Shown here: in pieces, positions 8,456 through 17,648 of the stretch
Layout of the letters: each line of letters begins with the position of its first letter
Numbering within the stretch: the stretch's first letter is position 1
Origin: Dehalococcoidia bacterium
GTDB lineage: Bacteria; Chloroflexota; Dehalococcoidia; E44-bin15
Assembly (NCBI GenBank): GCA_035528575.1
Contig: DATKYK010000022.1
Location: 1 to 40,417 of the forward strand
Direction: 5' to 3'
DNA length: 40,417 nt
The notes under the pieces: generated by a model
The model's input: only the letters and a program-made list of their open reading frames with translations
What the model was told of the DNA's origin: nothing
The model's database searches: none
Translations under genes and position numbers: made by a program

Positions 8456-8672
8456 CCAACATGCCGCTTGCCAGCAGCTCCACCGATGATGAAAATGGCG
8501 CATATTTACACCGGCCTTGTCTGTCAGTACTATGGAAGCAGGAACCCGGAGACCCATGGGCCTGGATTCCCGCCTGCGCGGGAATGACATGGGCGTTTCA
8601 GCCTGTCCCGAGGCCGACAGGTCGGCCGACGCTTCGGCCCATATCAGGGCTCTATTTCAGTGGCAATGACAG
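8456..8672 (+). repeat. Dispersed repeat family R1, copy 1 (with inserted R2 module)
   Basis: Contains ATTCCC-N8-GGGAAT at 8566-8585, preceded by a segment with GGAAGCAGGAA and followed by AGGGCTCTATTT and GGCAATGACAG. The same order of blocks occurs at 38327-38518 (+) and 28241-28429 (-). A GC-rich stretch at ~8602-8640 (R2, containing GAGGCCGACAGGTCGGCC) interrupts this copy and recurs near 28596-28626. This repeat fills most of the gap 8407-8774, in which I see no gene. Confidence 0.75.
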
Positions 8673-8774
8673 AAAACATTGCGTTATTCTATATTTATCC
8701 GCAATGGAAGCTGGTTTTATCAGCGTCCTGGCCAGTGCTGACGGCTGAAAGCTTTATAAAATCGGGGGTAAGTC

Positions 8775-9206
8775 ATGTGCGTAAAACAGACTTCGATCAG
8801 TCTTGATAACGTGCCGGGGAAGTTCTTGGATGTGAGCGAATACCTGGGAGCCGAAGGGATAAACATCAGGGCTATTTCCGTAGCCGATACATCCGACGTC
8901 AGTACCGTAAGGTTTGTTGCGGATGACCCGGAGAAAACTACCAATGTCTTGAGAAGCCACGGTTATTCAGTAAAAGAAACCGACGTAATAGCCGTAGAGG
9001 TGCCTGACCATCCCGGTGGCCTTCAAGCAGTACTCAAGCCTCTTAAAAGGAACAACATTAATGTCCACTACCTCTATCCCTATCTGGGCAGGGGAGCAAG
9101 CGGGCAGCCCATAATAATCGTGGGCGTGGATAAAACCGAAGAGGCCCTGGATGTTTTGAAAAAGAACTGGGTTCACACCTTCGGTAAAGAGATCTATGCC
9201 CTTTGA
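8775..9206 (+). CDS. Tandem ACT-domain protein, 143 aa
   Basis: ATG with GGGGGT about 7 nt upstream. Two ACT-like halves: residues ~5-68 (ISLDNVPGKFLDVSEYLGAE) and ~72-138 (AVEVPDHPGGLQAVLKPLKR). ACT domains usually bind amino acids and control a partner enzyme or transporter. There is no attached enzyme domain, so this is a stand-alone regulator or sensor. Similar small proteins are often found beside indolepyruvate or other 2-oxoacid:ferredoxin oxidoreductases and aryl-CoA ligases (recalled, not checked), so a link to amino-acid catabolism by the operon upstream is plausible. Confidence 0.8.
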   Translation: MCVKQTSISLDNVPGKFLDVSEYLGAEGINIRAISVADTSDVSTVRFVADDPEKTTNVLRSHGYSVKETDVIAVEVPDHPGGLQAVLKPLKRNNINVHYLYPYLGRGASGQPIIIVGVDKTEEALDVLKKNWVHTFGKEIYAL

Positions 9207-9433
9207 CGATGTCCCCCTCAACGATATTATTAAGGCCTCAATCGAACCAAACCCGCTTTACCCACAGAGGGCCGGAGGTTACTTAACAGCAAGCCTATCG
9301 ACAAGGGATACTGGTATATGCAAAATAGTCGTGCCGGTTTTTCTGTATAGCTTAAAGTCAGGCGCCGTGCGGGGTCTGAGTCAGCATTGGCATTGGCATT
9401 CCTCTTGACGAAGATCCCCAAAGCCCTCCACCA
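9207..9433. other. Intergenic stretch without a supportable gene
   Basis: The 300-nt gap 9207-9507 contains short open frames only. One short tandem repeat (CATTGG x2 then CATTCC) lies near 9385-9402. The promoter of the cyclase operon is at its right end. Confidence 0.6.
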
Positions 9434-9462
9434 TTGACAGCAGACCCTCCGTCGTCTACTAT
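9434..9462 (+). promoter_or_regulatory. Sigma70-type promoter of the sensor-cyclase pair
   Basis: Perfect -35 TTGACA at 9434-9439, a 17-nt spacer and -10 TACTAT at 9457-9462 (4 of 6). The expected start near 9469 gives a ~39-nt leader. The leader has no clear Shine-Dalgarno before the ATG at 9508, so translation initiation may be weak. Confidence 0.5.
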
Positions 9463-9507
9463 GTGCGCACAAACAACCAGCGTAGAATTTGCCCAGCCTG
9501 AATTAAC

Positions 9508-12500
9508 ATGAAATGTATAAAATGCGATTCTGATAATCGAGAAGGTGCCAAGTTCTGCGAACAGTGCGGCACTCGGTTAGTCCGCAAATGTCCTGATTGT
9601 GGTGCTGAGGTTAGCCCGACGGCCAGGTTCTGCGCCGAGTGCGGCCACGATATAGCAGAGCCCAAAGAAGCCCCTCCTATCGACTACTCCCAGCCCCAGA
9701 CCTACACCCCCAAGTTCCTGGCCGATAAGATCCTTACTACACGCAGCTCTATCGAGGGGGAGCGCAAACTGGTCACCGTGCTCTTCGCCGATGTAGCCAA
9801 CTTCACCTCCATGTCGGAGAAGCTCGACCCCGAGGAAGTCCACGAGATCATGGACGGCTGTTATCAACTCCTCATGGACGAGATACACAGGTATGAAGGC
9901 ACCATCGACAAGTTCACCGGCGATGGAGTTATGGCACTCTTCGGTGCCCCAGTGGCCCATGAGGACCACGCTCAGCGTGCCTGCTACACCGCTCTGGCAA
10001 TGCAGAGAGCCATAGGGGAATACGGTGAGAAGATAGTGAAGGAGTGCGGGGTAGAGTTCAAGATGCGAGTAGGACTGAACTCCGGTCCGGTGATCGTAAG
10101 CTCTGTGGGGAATGACCTGCGGATGGACTATACCGCCATCGGGGACACAGTCAATCTGGCCTCGAGGATGGAGACCAATGCCAAGCCCGGCAGAGTTCTG
10201 GTTTCCTCAGGTACCTATAAGATAGCCAGGGACTTCTTCAAGTTCGAGCCTGTGGGAAAGATACAGGTAAAGGGGAAAGAGGAGCCTGTGGAGGCCTACC
10301 AGATTATCGAGGTCGGAGAGGCCGAGACACGGATAGAAGCGTCGGTCGCCAGGGGCCTCACCAAATTCGCCGGCCGGCAGAGGGAGATTGCAGCCCTGAA
10401 AGAGGCTTTCCAAAAGGCGCAGTCAGGCTCTGGCCAGGTAGTGGGCATCGTGGGTGAAGCTGGAGTAGGCAAATCCAGGCTCCTCCTCGAGCTGAGGGTA
10501 GCACTTAAGGAAGATGAATTTACCTACCTCGATGGCCAGTGTCTTCATTACGGTGGCTTAATGGCGTACCTCCCCTTGCTAGATATCCTGAGGTCCTACT
10601 TCGATATTAATGAGGGAGAGCGGGAGTTTGTGGTAAAGAAGAAGATCACAGATAAGATAGCCCTCCTTGACGAGAATCTTGAGAGTATCCTATCACCGCT
10701 ACATGACATTCTCTCCCTCAAGGTAGAGGATGTGAATTACATGATGTTGGAACCTCAGCAAAAACGGGAGAGGATCTTCGAGGCTATTCGTGACCTGCTG
10801 ATACGGGAGAGCCAGAACACGCCCCTCATTCTCGCTATTGATGACCTGCAATGGATCGATAAGACCTCGGAGGAGTTCCTCACCTATCTAATCGGCTGGC
10901 TAGCCAATGCCCGTATCCTGCTAATCATTCTCTACCGGCCGGAGTACACCCATCAATGGGCGAGCAAGTCCTACTACAGCCAGATCCGTGTTGAACAACT
11001 CTCCACGGATAACAGCGCCGACCTTGTGAAGTCGATCCTTGAGGATGGAGAAGTAGTGCCTGAATTAAGTGACCTAATCCTTACCAGAGCGGCTGGAAAT
11101 CCTCTCTTTATGGAGGAATTTACTCGCACCCTATTAGAGAACGGCTCCATCCAGAAAAAGGACCATCAATATATGTTGAGCACAAAGGCCTCTGAAATAC
11201 AGGTACCCGATACCATTCAAGGAATAATTGCAGCCCGCATGGACCGATTAGAGGATAACCTCAAACGTACAATGCAGGTGGCCTCTGTTATTGGTAGAGA
11301 CTTCGCTTTTCGTATCCTCCAGACCATTATGGGGATGAGTGAGGAGCTTAAATCATGTCTACTCAACCTACAGGGATTGGAATTCATCTACGAGAAGAAC
11401 CTTTTCCCCGAACTAGAATACATATTCAAACATGCTCTAACTCAAGAGGTGGCATATAATAGCCTACTTCTTAAAAAGAGAAAGGAGTTACACGAAAGAA
11501 TAGGGACGGCAATTGAGGAACTATATCCAGATAGGTTGGAGGAATTCTATGAAATGCTGGCTCATCATTATGCCAGAACCGAGAACCTGGAGAAGGCTTA
11601 CCAGTATCTGAAGCTATCTGGGGACAAGACATCAGGTCACTATGCCAACAGGGAAGCCTTTTATTTCTACAGGGAAGCGATAAAGGTACTAAATGAGTTA
11701 CCTGAGCCCGAGGAGAACAGAAAGAGACTGATAGAGGTGGTACTCTCAATGGAAGGCCCTATGAAACTCCTCGCCTACCCAGAAGATTCTCTTCATGTCC
11801 TCCAGGAAGGAGAGAGGCTGGCAAAAGAGGTCGGGGATCTTAGGAGTCTGGCAATTATTTATGCCAGCATGGGTCTCTGTCATACGTTTAAAGGAGATTC
11901 TAAGCAGGGGATGAGGTACGCCGAGTATTGCTTCGATATGGCGGCCAAGATAGAGGATATTGAACTTATGGCTCCTACTGCATTCAATCTTTGCTCCTCC
12001 TATGCCATACTTGGGGAACATACAAAAACAGTTGCAGTAGCAACTAAGGTCCTTTCTCTACTTGAGAAGACTCACAGAGAGTCTGAATCCTTCGGAGTAG
12101 CACTCAATTTCAATATATATGCGGCTCTCTCTTCGTATTGTGGGCAGGCAATGTGCCTTATGGGAGATTTCAAAGAGGGAATAGCTTTGTGCGACAAGGG
12201 CCTCCGTTTTCTGCAGAATACGGATAACTTATACAGCTTGGGTTTCGTGGAGATTATGTATGGTTTGGTTTACGTTGCCAAGGGAGACGGCGAAAATGCC
12301 ATTAACCATTCGCAAAAAGCTGTCGCATATGGGGAGGAGGGACAGATAATACCTGTGGTGAGCATTGCATCGGGTTTGTTGGGCTTGGGATATCATTTAC
12401 TTGGGAATCAGGAAACAGCTCGTCAATATATAGAGAAAGGGCTTCAAATACAGGAGGATACAGGGCTTTCTATGCTAATGTCTCTTAATAAAATAGCTTT

Positions 12501-12894
12501 GAGTATGGTTCATTTCGATTCGGGTGACCTGGATAGTGCTCGGATGTGTGCTGAGGAAGCCCTGGAGTTAGCACGGAGCAATGATGAGAAATGGCCATTA
12601 GCGATGTCATGGATCTTCTTGGGGATGGTCCTGGGTAAAGCGGGTAAATCACAGTACAATCAGGCCGAAGAGTGTATTCTGCAGGGAATCAAGCTCTGTA
12701 ATGAATGGAAAATGAGGCCGTCGTGCTCTGAAGGGTATCTCTACCTGGGAGAGCTTTATGCCGACATGGGCCAGAGGGAAAAGGCCATTGAAACCCTGAA
12801 GAAAGCCGAAGGTGCGTTCCAGGAGATGGGAATGGACTACTGGCTGCGCAGGACGCAAGAGGCGCTGGAGAGGGTGGAAAAGAAAACGAAATAA
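9508..12894 (+). CDS. Zinc-ribbon / class III adenylate cyclase / STAND-type ATPase / TPR sensor protein (copy 1)
   Basis: 1,128 residues. Two zinc ribbons: C3, C6, C17, C20 and C28, C31, C42, C45. Class III cyclase domain at ~85-235, with metal aspartates D95 and D139, the adenine-specifying pair K135 and D207, and catalytic N216 and R220. This full set predicts cAMP synthesis from ATP. A STAND/AAA-like ATPase follows, with Walker A GEAGVGKS at ~316-323 and a Walker B-like LILAIDDLQW, then a winged-helix-like part and TPR helices from ~690 to the end. In such proteins ligand or partner binding by the TPR part is thought to gate the output domain. The stop overlaps the next start (TAATG), so the two copies are co-translated. 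No transmembrane segment; cytosolic. Confidence 0.9.
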   Translation: MKCIKCDSDNREGAKFCEQCGTRLVRKCPDCGAEVSPTARFCAECGHDIAEPKEAPPIDYSQPQTYTPKFLADKILTTRSSIEGERKLVTVLFADVANFTSMSEKLDPEEVHEIMDGCYQLLMDEIHRYEGTIDKFTGDGVMALFGAPVAHEDHAQRACYTALAMQRAIGEYGEKIVKECGVEFKMRVGLNSGPVIVSSVGNDLRMDYTAIGDTVNLASRMETNAKPGRVLVSSGTYKIARDFFKFEPVGKIQVKGKEEPVEAYQIIEVGEAETRIEASVARGLTKFAGRQREIAALKEAFQKAQSGSGQVVGIVGEAGVGKSRLLLELRVALKEDEFTYLDGQCLHYGGLMAYLPLLDILRSYFDINEGEREFVVKKKITDKIALLDENLESILSPLHDILSLKVEDVNYMMLEPQQKRERIFEAIRDLLIRESQNTPLILAIDDLQWIDKTSEEFLTYLIGWLANARILLIILYRPEYTHQWASKSYYSQIRVEQLSTDNSADLVKSILEDGEVVPELSDLILTRAAGNPLFMEEFTRTLLENGSIQKKDHQYMLSTKASEIQVPDTIQGIIAARMDRLEDNLKRTMQVASVIGRDFAFRILQTIMGMSEELKSCLLNLQGLEFIYEKNLFPELEYIFKHALTQEVAYNSLLLKKRKELHERIGTAIEELYPDRLEEFYEMLAHHYARTENLEKAYQYLKLSGDKTSGHYANREAFYFYREAIKVLNELPEPEENRKRLIEVVLSMEGPMKLLAYPEDSLHVLQEGERLAKEVGDLRSLAIIYASMGLCHTFKGDSKQGMRYAEYCFDMAAKIEDIELMAPTAFNLCSSYAILGEHTKTVAVATKVLSLLEKTHRESESFGVALNFNIYAALSSYCGQAMCLMGDFKEGIALCDKGLRFLQNTDNLYSLGFVEIMYGLVYVAKGDGENAINHSQKAVAYGEEGQIIPVVSIASGLLGLGYHLLGNQETARQYIEKGLQIQEDTGLSMLMSLNKIALSMVHFDSGDLDSARMCAEEALELARSNDEKWPLAMSWIFLGMVLGKAGKSQYNQAEECILQGIKLCNEWKMRPSCSEGYLYLGELYADMGQREKAIETLKKAEGAFQEMGMDYWLRRTQEALERVEKKTK

Positions 12895-15800
12895 TGAAAT
12901 GCCCAAAATGCCAGGCTGAAAACCGACAAGGGGTTAAGTTCTGTGAGGAATGTGGTGCCAAGCTAGAATTACTCTGCCCAAGCTGCGGAGCTAACATTCC
13001 ATCAGGCAAGAAGTTCTGTGGCGTGTGCGGCCACGATCTGGAGGAAATAAAAGCAGCACTGCCCGTCGACTATAACGAGCCCCAATCCTACACCCCCAAA
13101 TTCCTCTCCGATAAAATCCTCACTATTCGCAGCGACATAGAGGGGGAGCGCAAGCTGGTGACCGTGCTCTTCACCGACGTTGCCGGCTACACCTCCATGT
13201 CGGAGAAGCTCGACCCCGAGGAGGTCCACCAGATCATGGACGGCTGCTTCAAGCTCCTTATGGACGAGATCCATAAGTATGAAGGCACCATCGATAAATT
13301 CACCGGCGATGGAGTCATGGCCCTCTTTGGCGCTCCTATAGCCCATGAGGACCACGCCCAGCGTGCCTGCTATGCTGCACTGGCAATGCAGAGAGTCATG
13401 GGCGAATACGGCGAGAAGATTGAGAGGGAGTGCGGCGTGGAGTTCAAGATGCGGGTGGGGCTCAACTCCGGCCCGGTGATTATAGGCGCGGTGGGGAATG
13501 ACCTGAGGATGGATTACACCGCAATCGGGGATACCACTAATCTGGCCTCCAGGATGGAGACCAATGCAAGGCCCGGCACCGTCCTGGTTTCGTCAGGCAC
13601 ATATAAGATAGCCAGGGACTTCTTCAGGTTTGAGCCCCTGGGAGAACTGAAGGTGAAGGGGAAAGAGAAGCCGGTGGAGGCCTACCAGCTTATAGAGGCC
13701 AGCGAGGTTGAAACGCGGATCGAGGCCTCGGTCGCCAGGGGCCTCACCAAATTCGTGGGCCGGCAGAGAGAGATTGCAGCCTTGAAAGAGGCCTTTGAAA
13801 AGGCGCAATCAGGCTCCGGCCAGGTGGTGGGCATCCTGGGAGAGGCCGGCGTGGGCAAATCCAGGCTACTCCTTGAGCTGAGGGGAGCACTCCCCAAAAG
13901 GGAACATACCTACCTCGAGGGCGAATGTCTGCACTACGGGGGGCTAATGGCTTACCTGCCCTTGCTGGATATCCTGAGGACATACTTCGATATCAAGGAG
14001 GGAGAGCGGGAGTTTGTGGTAAAGAAGAAGATGACAGATAAGATAACCCAGCTCGATGAGAAGCTCGAGGGCATCCTGCCGCCGCTGCAAGACATCCTAT
14101 CCCTTCAGGTAGAGGATGTGAATTACATGATGCTGGAACCTCAGCATAAAAGGGAGAGGATCTTCGAGGCTATTCGTGACCTGCTGATACGGGAGAGCCA
14201 GAACAGGCCCCTCATCCTCGCTGTGGAGAACCTCCAATGGGTTGATAGGACATCGGAGGAGTTTCTGACCTATCTCCTCGGCTGGCTGGCCAATGCCCGT
14301 ATCCTGCTGATAATTCTCTACCGGCCGGAATACACCCATCAATGGGCAAGCAAGTCCTACTACAGCCAGATCCGCGTGGACCAGCTATCCACCAGCACCA
14401 GCGCCGAGCTGGTGCAGTCTATCCTTGAAGAGGGAGAAGCGGTGCCCGAGCTCAGTGAGCTCATACTGAACCGGGCCTCAGGCAACCCCCTCTTCATGGA
14501 GGAGTTCACCCATACACTATTAGAAAACGGCTCCATCCAGAAGAAGGACCACCAGTACGTGTTGAGCATAAAGGCATCCGATATCCAGGTGCCCGACACC
14601 ATCCAGGGGATCATCGCTGCCCGAATGGACCGACTGGAGGAGAACCTCAAGCGCACCATGCAGGTAGCATCCGTCATTGGGAGGGACTTCGCCTACCGCA
14701 TCCTCCAGACCATCACCGGAATGCGGGAGGAGCTCAAGTCCTACCTGCTCAACCTTCAGGGGCTGGAGTTCATCTATGAGAAGAGCCTATTCCCGGAGCT
14801 GGAATACATCTTTAGACACACTCTCACGCAAGAGGTAGCATACAACAGCCTGCTTCTCAAGAGGAGGAAGGAGATCCATGAGAGGATAGGTAATGCCATA
14901 GAGGAGCTGTACCCGGACAGGCTGGAGGAGTTCTACGAGGTGCTGGCACATCACTATTCCCGAAGCGAGAATGCAGAGAAGGCCTTCCAGTATCTGTTTT
15001 CATCGATGGTAAAGACAGGGCTCAGCTATTCCCTGTGGGAAGCCTTTCGTTTTGGCAGGGAGGCGTTTAACGTACTCAACAATATGCCACAGACCGATGA
15101 GAATAAAGTTAATGGTATCAATGTTCGACTAATATTAGCATTGGTAATGCAAGGTTTGGGCTACCCGGAAGATTCGCTCCAGATCCTCCAGGAGGGCGAA
15201 AAATTATCGAAAGACCTAGGTGATGAGAGAAATCTAATCATATTTCACAGCAATATAGGTATGTGTTATACGAATAAAGGAGACCTGACCCAGGGGATTA
15301 AGTATACCGAGAATGCATATCAGGGTGCGGAAAAGTTAGATGAAATCGAACTCTTAGCTCCAATTGGGGTTGATCTTTGTGTGGCATATTTTTGGGCGGG
15401 GGAATTTTCACAAATAGCCGAAGTAGCTTCCAAGGTTATTGCTTCTTTGGAGAAAACGAGCAGAGAATCCGAATACTTCGGCAAGCCTTTCAATCCGTAT
15501 TGCGCACTTCTAGCACTCCGTGGGTCGGCATTGGGCTATTTGGGGAATTTCGAGGAAGGAGAAGCCCTGTGTGACAAGGCACTGCGTTTTTCACACGATA
15601 TCGCAAACGTAGTAACTATTGCATTTGTAGAGATATATTATAGCACTCTTTATGCAATCAAAGGAGATGGGAGGAACGGCGTACAGCATGCTAAAATCGC
15701 TGTCAAGTACGGTGAGGAAACAGGAATACTCACTATATTGGCCCCAGCCTGGTATGTTTTAGGATGGGGGTATTTCCTTCAGGAAGAACTAGAAACGGCT

Positions 15801-16265
15801 ATAGAATATATGCAGAAAGGCCTGGAAATCCAGCTTTCTGCCGGAATTTCCCCGAATCTATCTTCCTTCTATTCAGCATTAGGTCTATATTATATCGAAT
15901 CTGGTGATCGAGAAAATGCGATAGATTGTGGCAAGCGGGCCTTAAAGCTCTCGTGTGATAACTATGAAAGGAAGAATGAAGCATTATCAAAGATACACAT
16001 GGGAAGAATATTGAGTAAAGCAGATATCTCACAAGGCAGCGCGGCGGAGAAATATATTCTAGAGGGAATCAAGATCGATGAAGAACTGAAAGTAAAACCC
16101 GGTTGTTCATGGGGATATTTATACTTAGGAGAGCTCTACGCTGATATGGGCCAGAGGGAAAAGGCGCTTGAAACCCTGAAGAAGGCCGAGGGAATGTTCA
16201 GGGAGATGGGAATGGACTACTGGCTGCGCCGGACGCAAGAGGTGCTGGGAAGAGTGGAAGGCTGA
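12894..16265 (+). CDS. Zinc-ribbon / class III adenylate cyclase / STAND-type ATPase / TPR sensor protein (copy 2)
   Basis: 1,123 residues, a tandem paralogue sharing the first base of its ATG with the stop of copy 1. Domain order is identical: paired zinc ribbons (MKCPKCQAENRQ and later CGVCGHDL), a cyclase domain with TDVAGY, DKFTGDGVMALFG and DYTAIGDTTNLASR retaining all catalytic residues, Walker A GEAGVGKS, and TPRs. Identity to copy 1 is very high up to about residue 690 and again over the last ~45 residues (GYLYLGELYADMGQREKA). It falls sharply in the TPR block between, which is also visibly more AT-rich. In place of DDLQWID of copy 1 it has ENLQWVD, so the Walker B acidic residues differ. 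Probably senses a different signal with the same output. Confidence 0.9.
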   Translation: MKCPKCQAENRQGVKFCEECGAKLELLCPSCGANIPSGKKFCGVCGHDLEEIKAALPVDYNEPQSYTPKFLSDKILTIRSDIEGERKLVTVLFTDVAGYTSMSEKLDPEEVHQIMDGCFKLLMDEIHKYEGTIDKFTGDGVMALFGAPIAHEDHAQRACYAALAMQRVMGEYGEKIERECGVEFKMRVGLNSGPVIIGAVGNDLRMDYTAIGDTTNLASRMETNARPGTVLVSSGTYKIARDFFRFEPLGELKVKGKEKPVEAYQLIEASEVETRIEASVARGLTKFVGRQREIAALKEAFEKAQSGSGQVVGILGEAGVGKSRLLLELRGALPKREHTYLEGECLHYGGLMAYLPLLDILRTYFDIKEGEREFVVKKKMTDKITQLDEKLEGILPPLQDILSLQVEDVNYMMLEPQHKRERIFEAIRDLLIRESQNRPLILAVENLQWVDRTSEEFLTYLLGWLANARILLIILYRPEYTHQWASKSYYSQIRVDQLSTSTSAELVQSILEEGEAVPELSELILNRASGNPLFMEEFTHTLLENGSIQKKDHQYVLSIKASDIQVPDTIQGIIAARMDRLEENLKRTMQVASVIGRDFAYRILQTITGMREELKSYLLNLQGLEFIYEKSLFPELEYIFRHTLTQEVAYNSLLLKRRKEIHERIGNAIEELYPDRLEEFYEVLAHHYSRSENAEKAFQYLFSSMVKTGLSYSLWEAFRFGREAFNVLNNMPQTDENKVNGINVRLILALVMQGLGYPEDSLQILQEGEKLSKDLGDERNLIIFHSNIGMCYTNKGDLTQGIKYTENAYQGAEKLDEIELLAPIGVDLCVAYFWAGEFSQIAEVASKVIASLEKTSRESEYFGKPFNPYCALLALRGSALGYLGNFEEGEALCDKALRFSHDIANVVTIAFVEIYYSTLYAIKGDGRNGVQHAKIAVKYGEETGILTILAPAWYVLGWGYFLQEELETAIEYMQKGLEIQLSAGISPNLSSFYSALGLYYIESGDRENAIDCGKRALKLSCDNYERKNEALSKIHMGRILSKADISQGSAAEKYILEGIKIDEELKVKPGCSWGYLYLGELYADMGQREKALETLKKAEGMFREMGMDYWLRRTQEVLGRVEG

Positions 16266-16305
16266 AAGGGCGCATTCTGGATTAGAAACGATTGAGGTAA
16301 GTACG

Positions 16306-17625
16306 ATGTATGATGTGGCAGTCGCAAAATACGAAAAGCCTTTTGAATCATTGAAGAAAGTAGTTGACCTAGCCGGAGGACTTGGAGACATTTCTGGTGG
16401 TTCAAAGGTATTCATCAAACCTAACTTCGTCCTGTGGCTTGAGGGAGTAAATTTTCCTAAGTACGGTGTTTTAACGACGGCGCGATTGATTGAAGATACT
16501 GTAATCCTTTTGAAAGAACACGGGGCGCAAGATATTACTATAGTAGAAGGCATAATTGAACTCGAGAAACAATCCGAGTCAGTACTTCAACTAGCTGCTA
16601 AAGGTATGGGACTCGATATGCTTGCGAAACGCTATGGTGTAAAGTTAATTGATGTACTCAAAGGATCTTTTACAAAGGTAACTGTGGGTGACGTGAGGTT
16701 GTCGGTTAATGCGGATATCCTTGATGCCGACTATATTATTAACATGCCGGTATTGAAAACGCACGGCCAGAGTATGGTTTCTCTTGGGATAAAAAACCTG
16801 AAAGGCCTCCTCAATATCGCCTCCAGAAAGAGATGCCATAACGCAGATCAGAATATTGATCTCGATTATCATCTTACCAAATTACCGGAGATAGTTCGGC
16901 CATCCCTGACCATCATAGACGGTATTTATACCCTTGAAAAAGGGCCCACCACTTTAGGTGAAGCGCATCGATCAAATATCCTTGTCGCCTCCAAAGACCT
17001 TGTTTCTGCTGACAAGGTAGGAGCAACAATCCTGGGTATTGACCCGCAAACGGTCCCCCATATTACTCTTTCAGCTAGAAGTAAGAATCGCCCCACTGAT
17101 CTAAGCGACGTTAATGTTAGGGGAGACGTTGATATAAAAACGGCCACGAAACCGCATGAGGTAACACATTCGTATAATGAATCAGGAGACATGCCACTAG
17201 TTTGGGAACTGATGGGAATACAAGGCATCAGATTCCCACAGGTTGATAAGACTGCCTGCACTTATTGCGCATATTTTCTCTCTTTGGCAAGTGTAGGTAT
17301 TGCCATGGCTAAAAACAAAGATAAACCCTTTGACGATATTGAGATACTGACCGGTAAGATCATGGAACCCACACCGGGACACAAACATACCCTGCTCTTC
17401 GGGCAATGTCAGGTAAAGAAAAACGCTAAGGACTCCTCAATAAACCACGGCGTAGCACTGAAGGGCTGTCCGCCCAGTAGAAAGGGTTTTATCAAAGCGT
17501 TTGACGAACTAGGTATTGAATTGCCAGATAATCCCATGGAATGGATGAAAAAAGTACCGGAGTTCTTCATGGGGAAATATACGGGTAAACCGGAGTTCGA
17601 TGAGGCATTTTACAAAATCCACTAG
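16306..17625 (+). CDS. DUF362 domain protein, 439 aa
   Basis: ATG with GAGGTAAG about 6 nt upstream. The N-terminal two-thirds matches the DUF362 pattern: VFIKPNFV, a LLKEHGA segment, INMPVLKTHGQSMVSLGIKNLKG and IDGIYTLEKGP. DUF362 proteins are often linked to iron-sulfur proteins, and some carry a ferredoxin domain. Here the C-terminal part instead has scattered cysteines (TACTYCAYF, FGQCQVKKN, LKGCPPSRKG), which might hold a metal. The function is not established for the family. It lies 24 nt before an EFR1-type flavodoxin/ferredoxin gene, suggesting a redox pair. The base composition is more AT-rich than the cyclase cores upstream. Confidence 0.8.
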   Translation: MYDVAVAKYEKPFESLKKVVDLAGGLGDISGGSKVFIKPNFVLWLEGVNFPKYGVLTTARLIEDTVILLKEHGAQDITIVEGIIELEKQSESVLQLAAKGMGLDMLAKRYGVKLIDVLKGSFTKVTVGDVRLSVNADILDADYIINMPVLKTHGQSMVSLGIKNLKGLLNIASRKRCHNADQNIDLDYHLTKLPEIVRPSLTIIDGIYTLEKGPTTLGEAHRSNILVASKDLVSADKVGATILGIDPQTVPHITLSARSKNRPTDLSDVNVRGDVDIKTATKPHEVTHSYNESGDMPLVWELMGIQGIRFPQVDKTACTYCAYFLSLASVGIAMAKNKDKPFDDIEILTGKIMEPTPGHKHTLLFGQCQVKKNAKDSSINHGVALKGCPPSRKGFIKAFDELGIELPDNPMEWMKKVPEFFMGKYTGKPEFDEAFYKIH

Positions 17626-17648
17626 CCCAGCGTGGAGCTGAAAAGAAA

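Noticed and set aside
8566-8585. Terminator of the oxidoreductase operon
   Set aside because: The hairpin is part of a dispersed repeat and has no T-tract; it might stall transcription, but I cannot call it a terminator.
9385-9402. Tandem repeat CATTGG before the cyclase promoter
   Set aside because: Only two to three short units; chance is a sufficient explanation.
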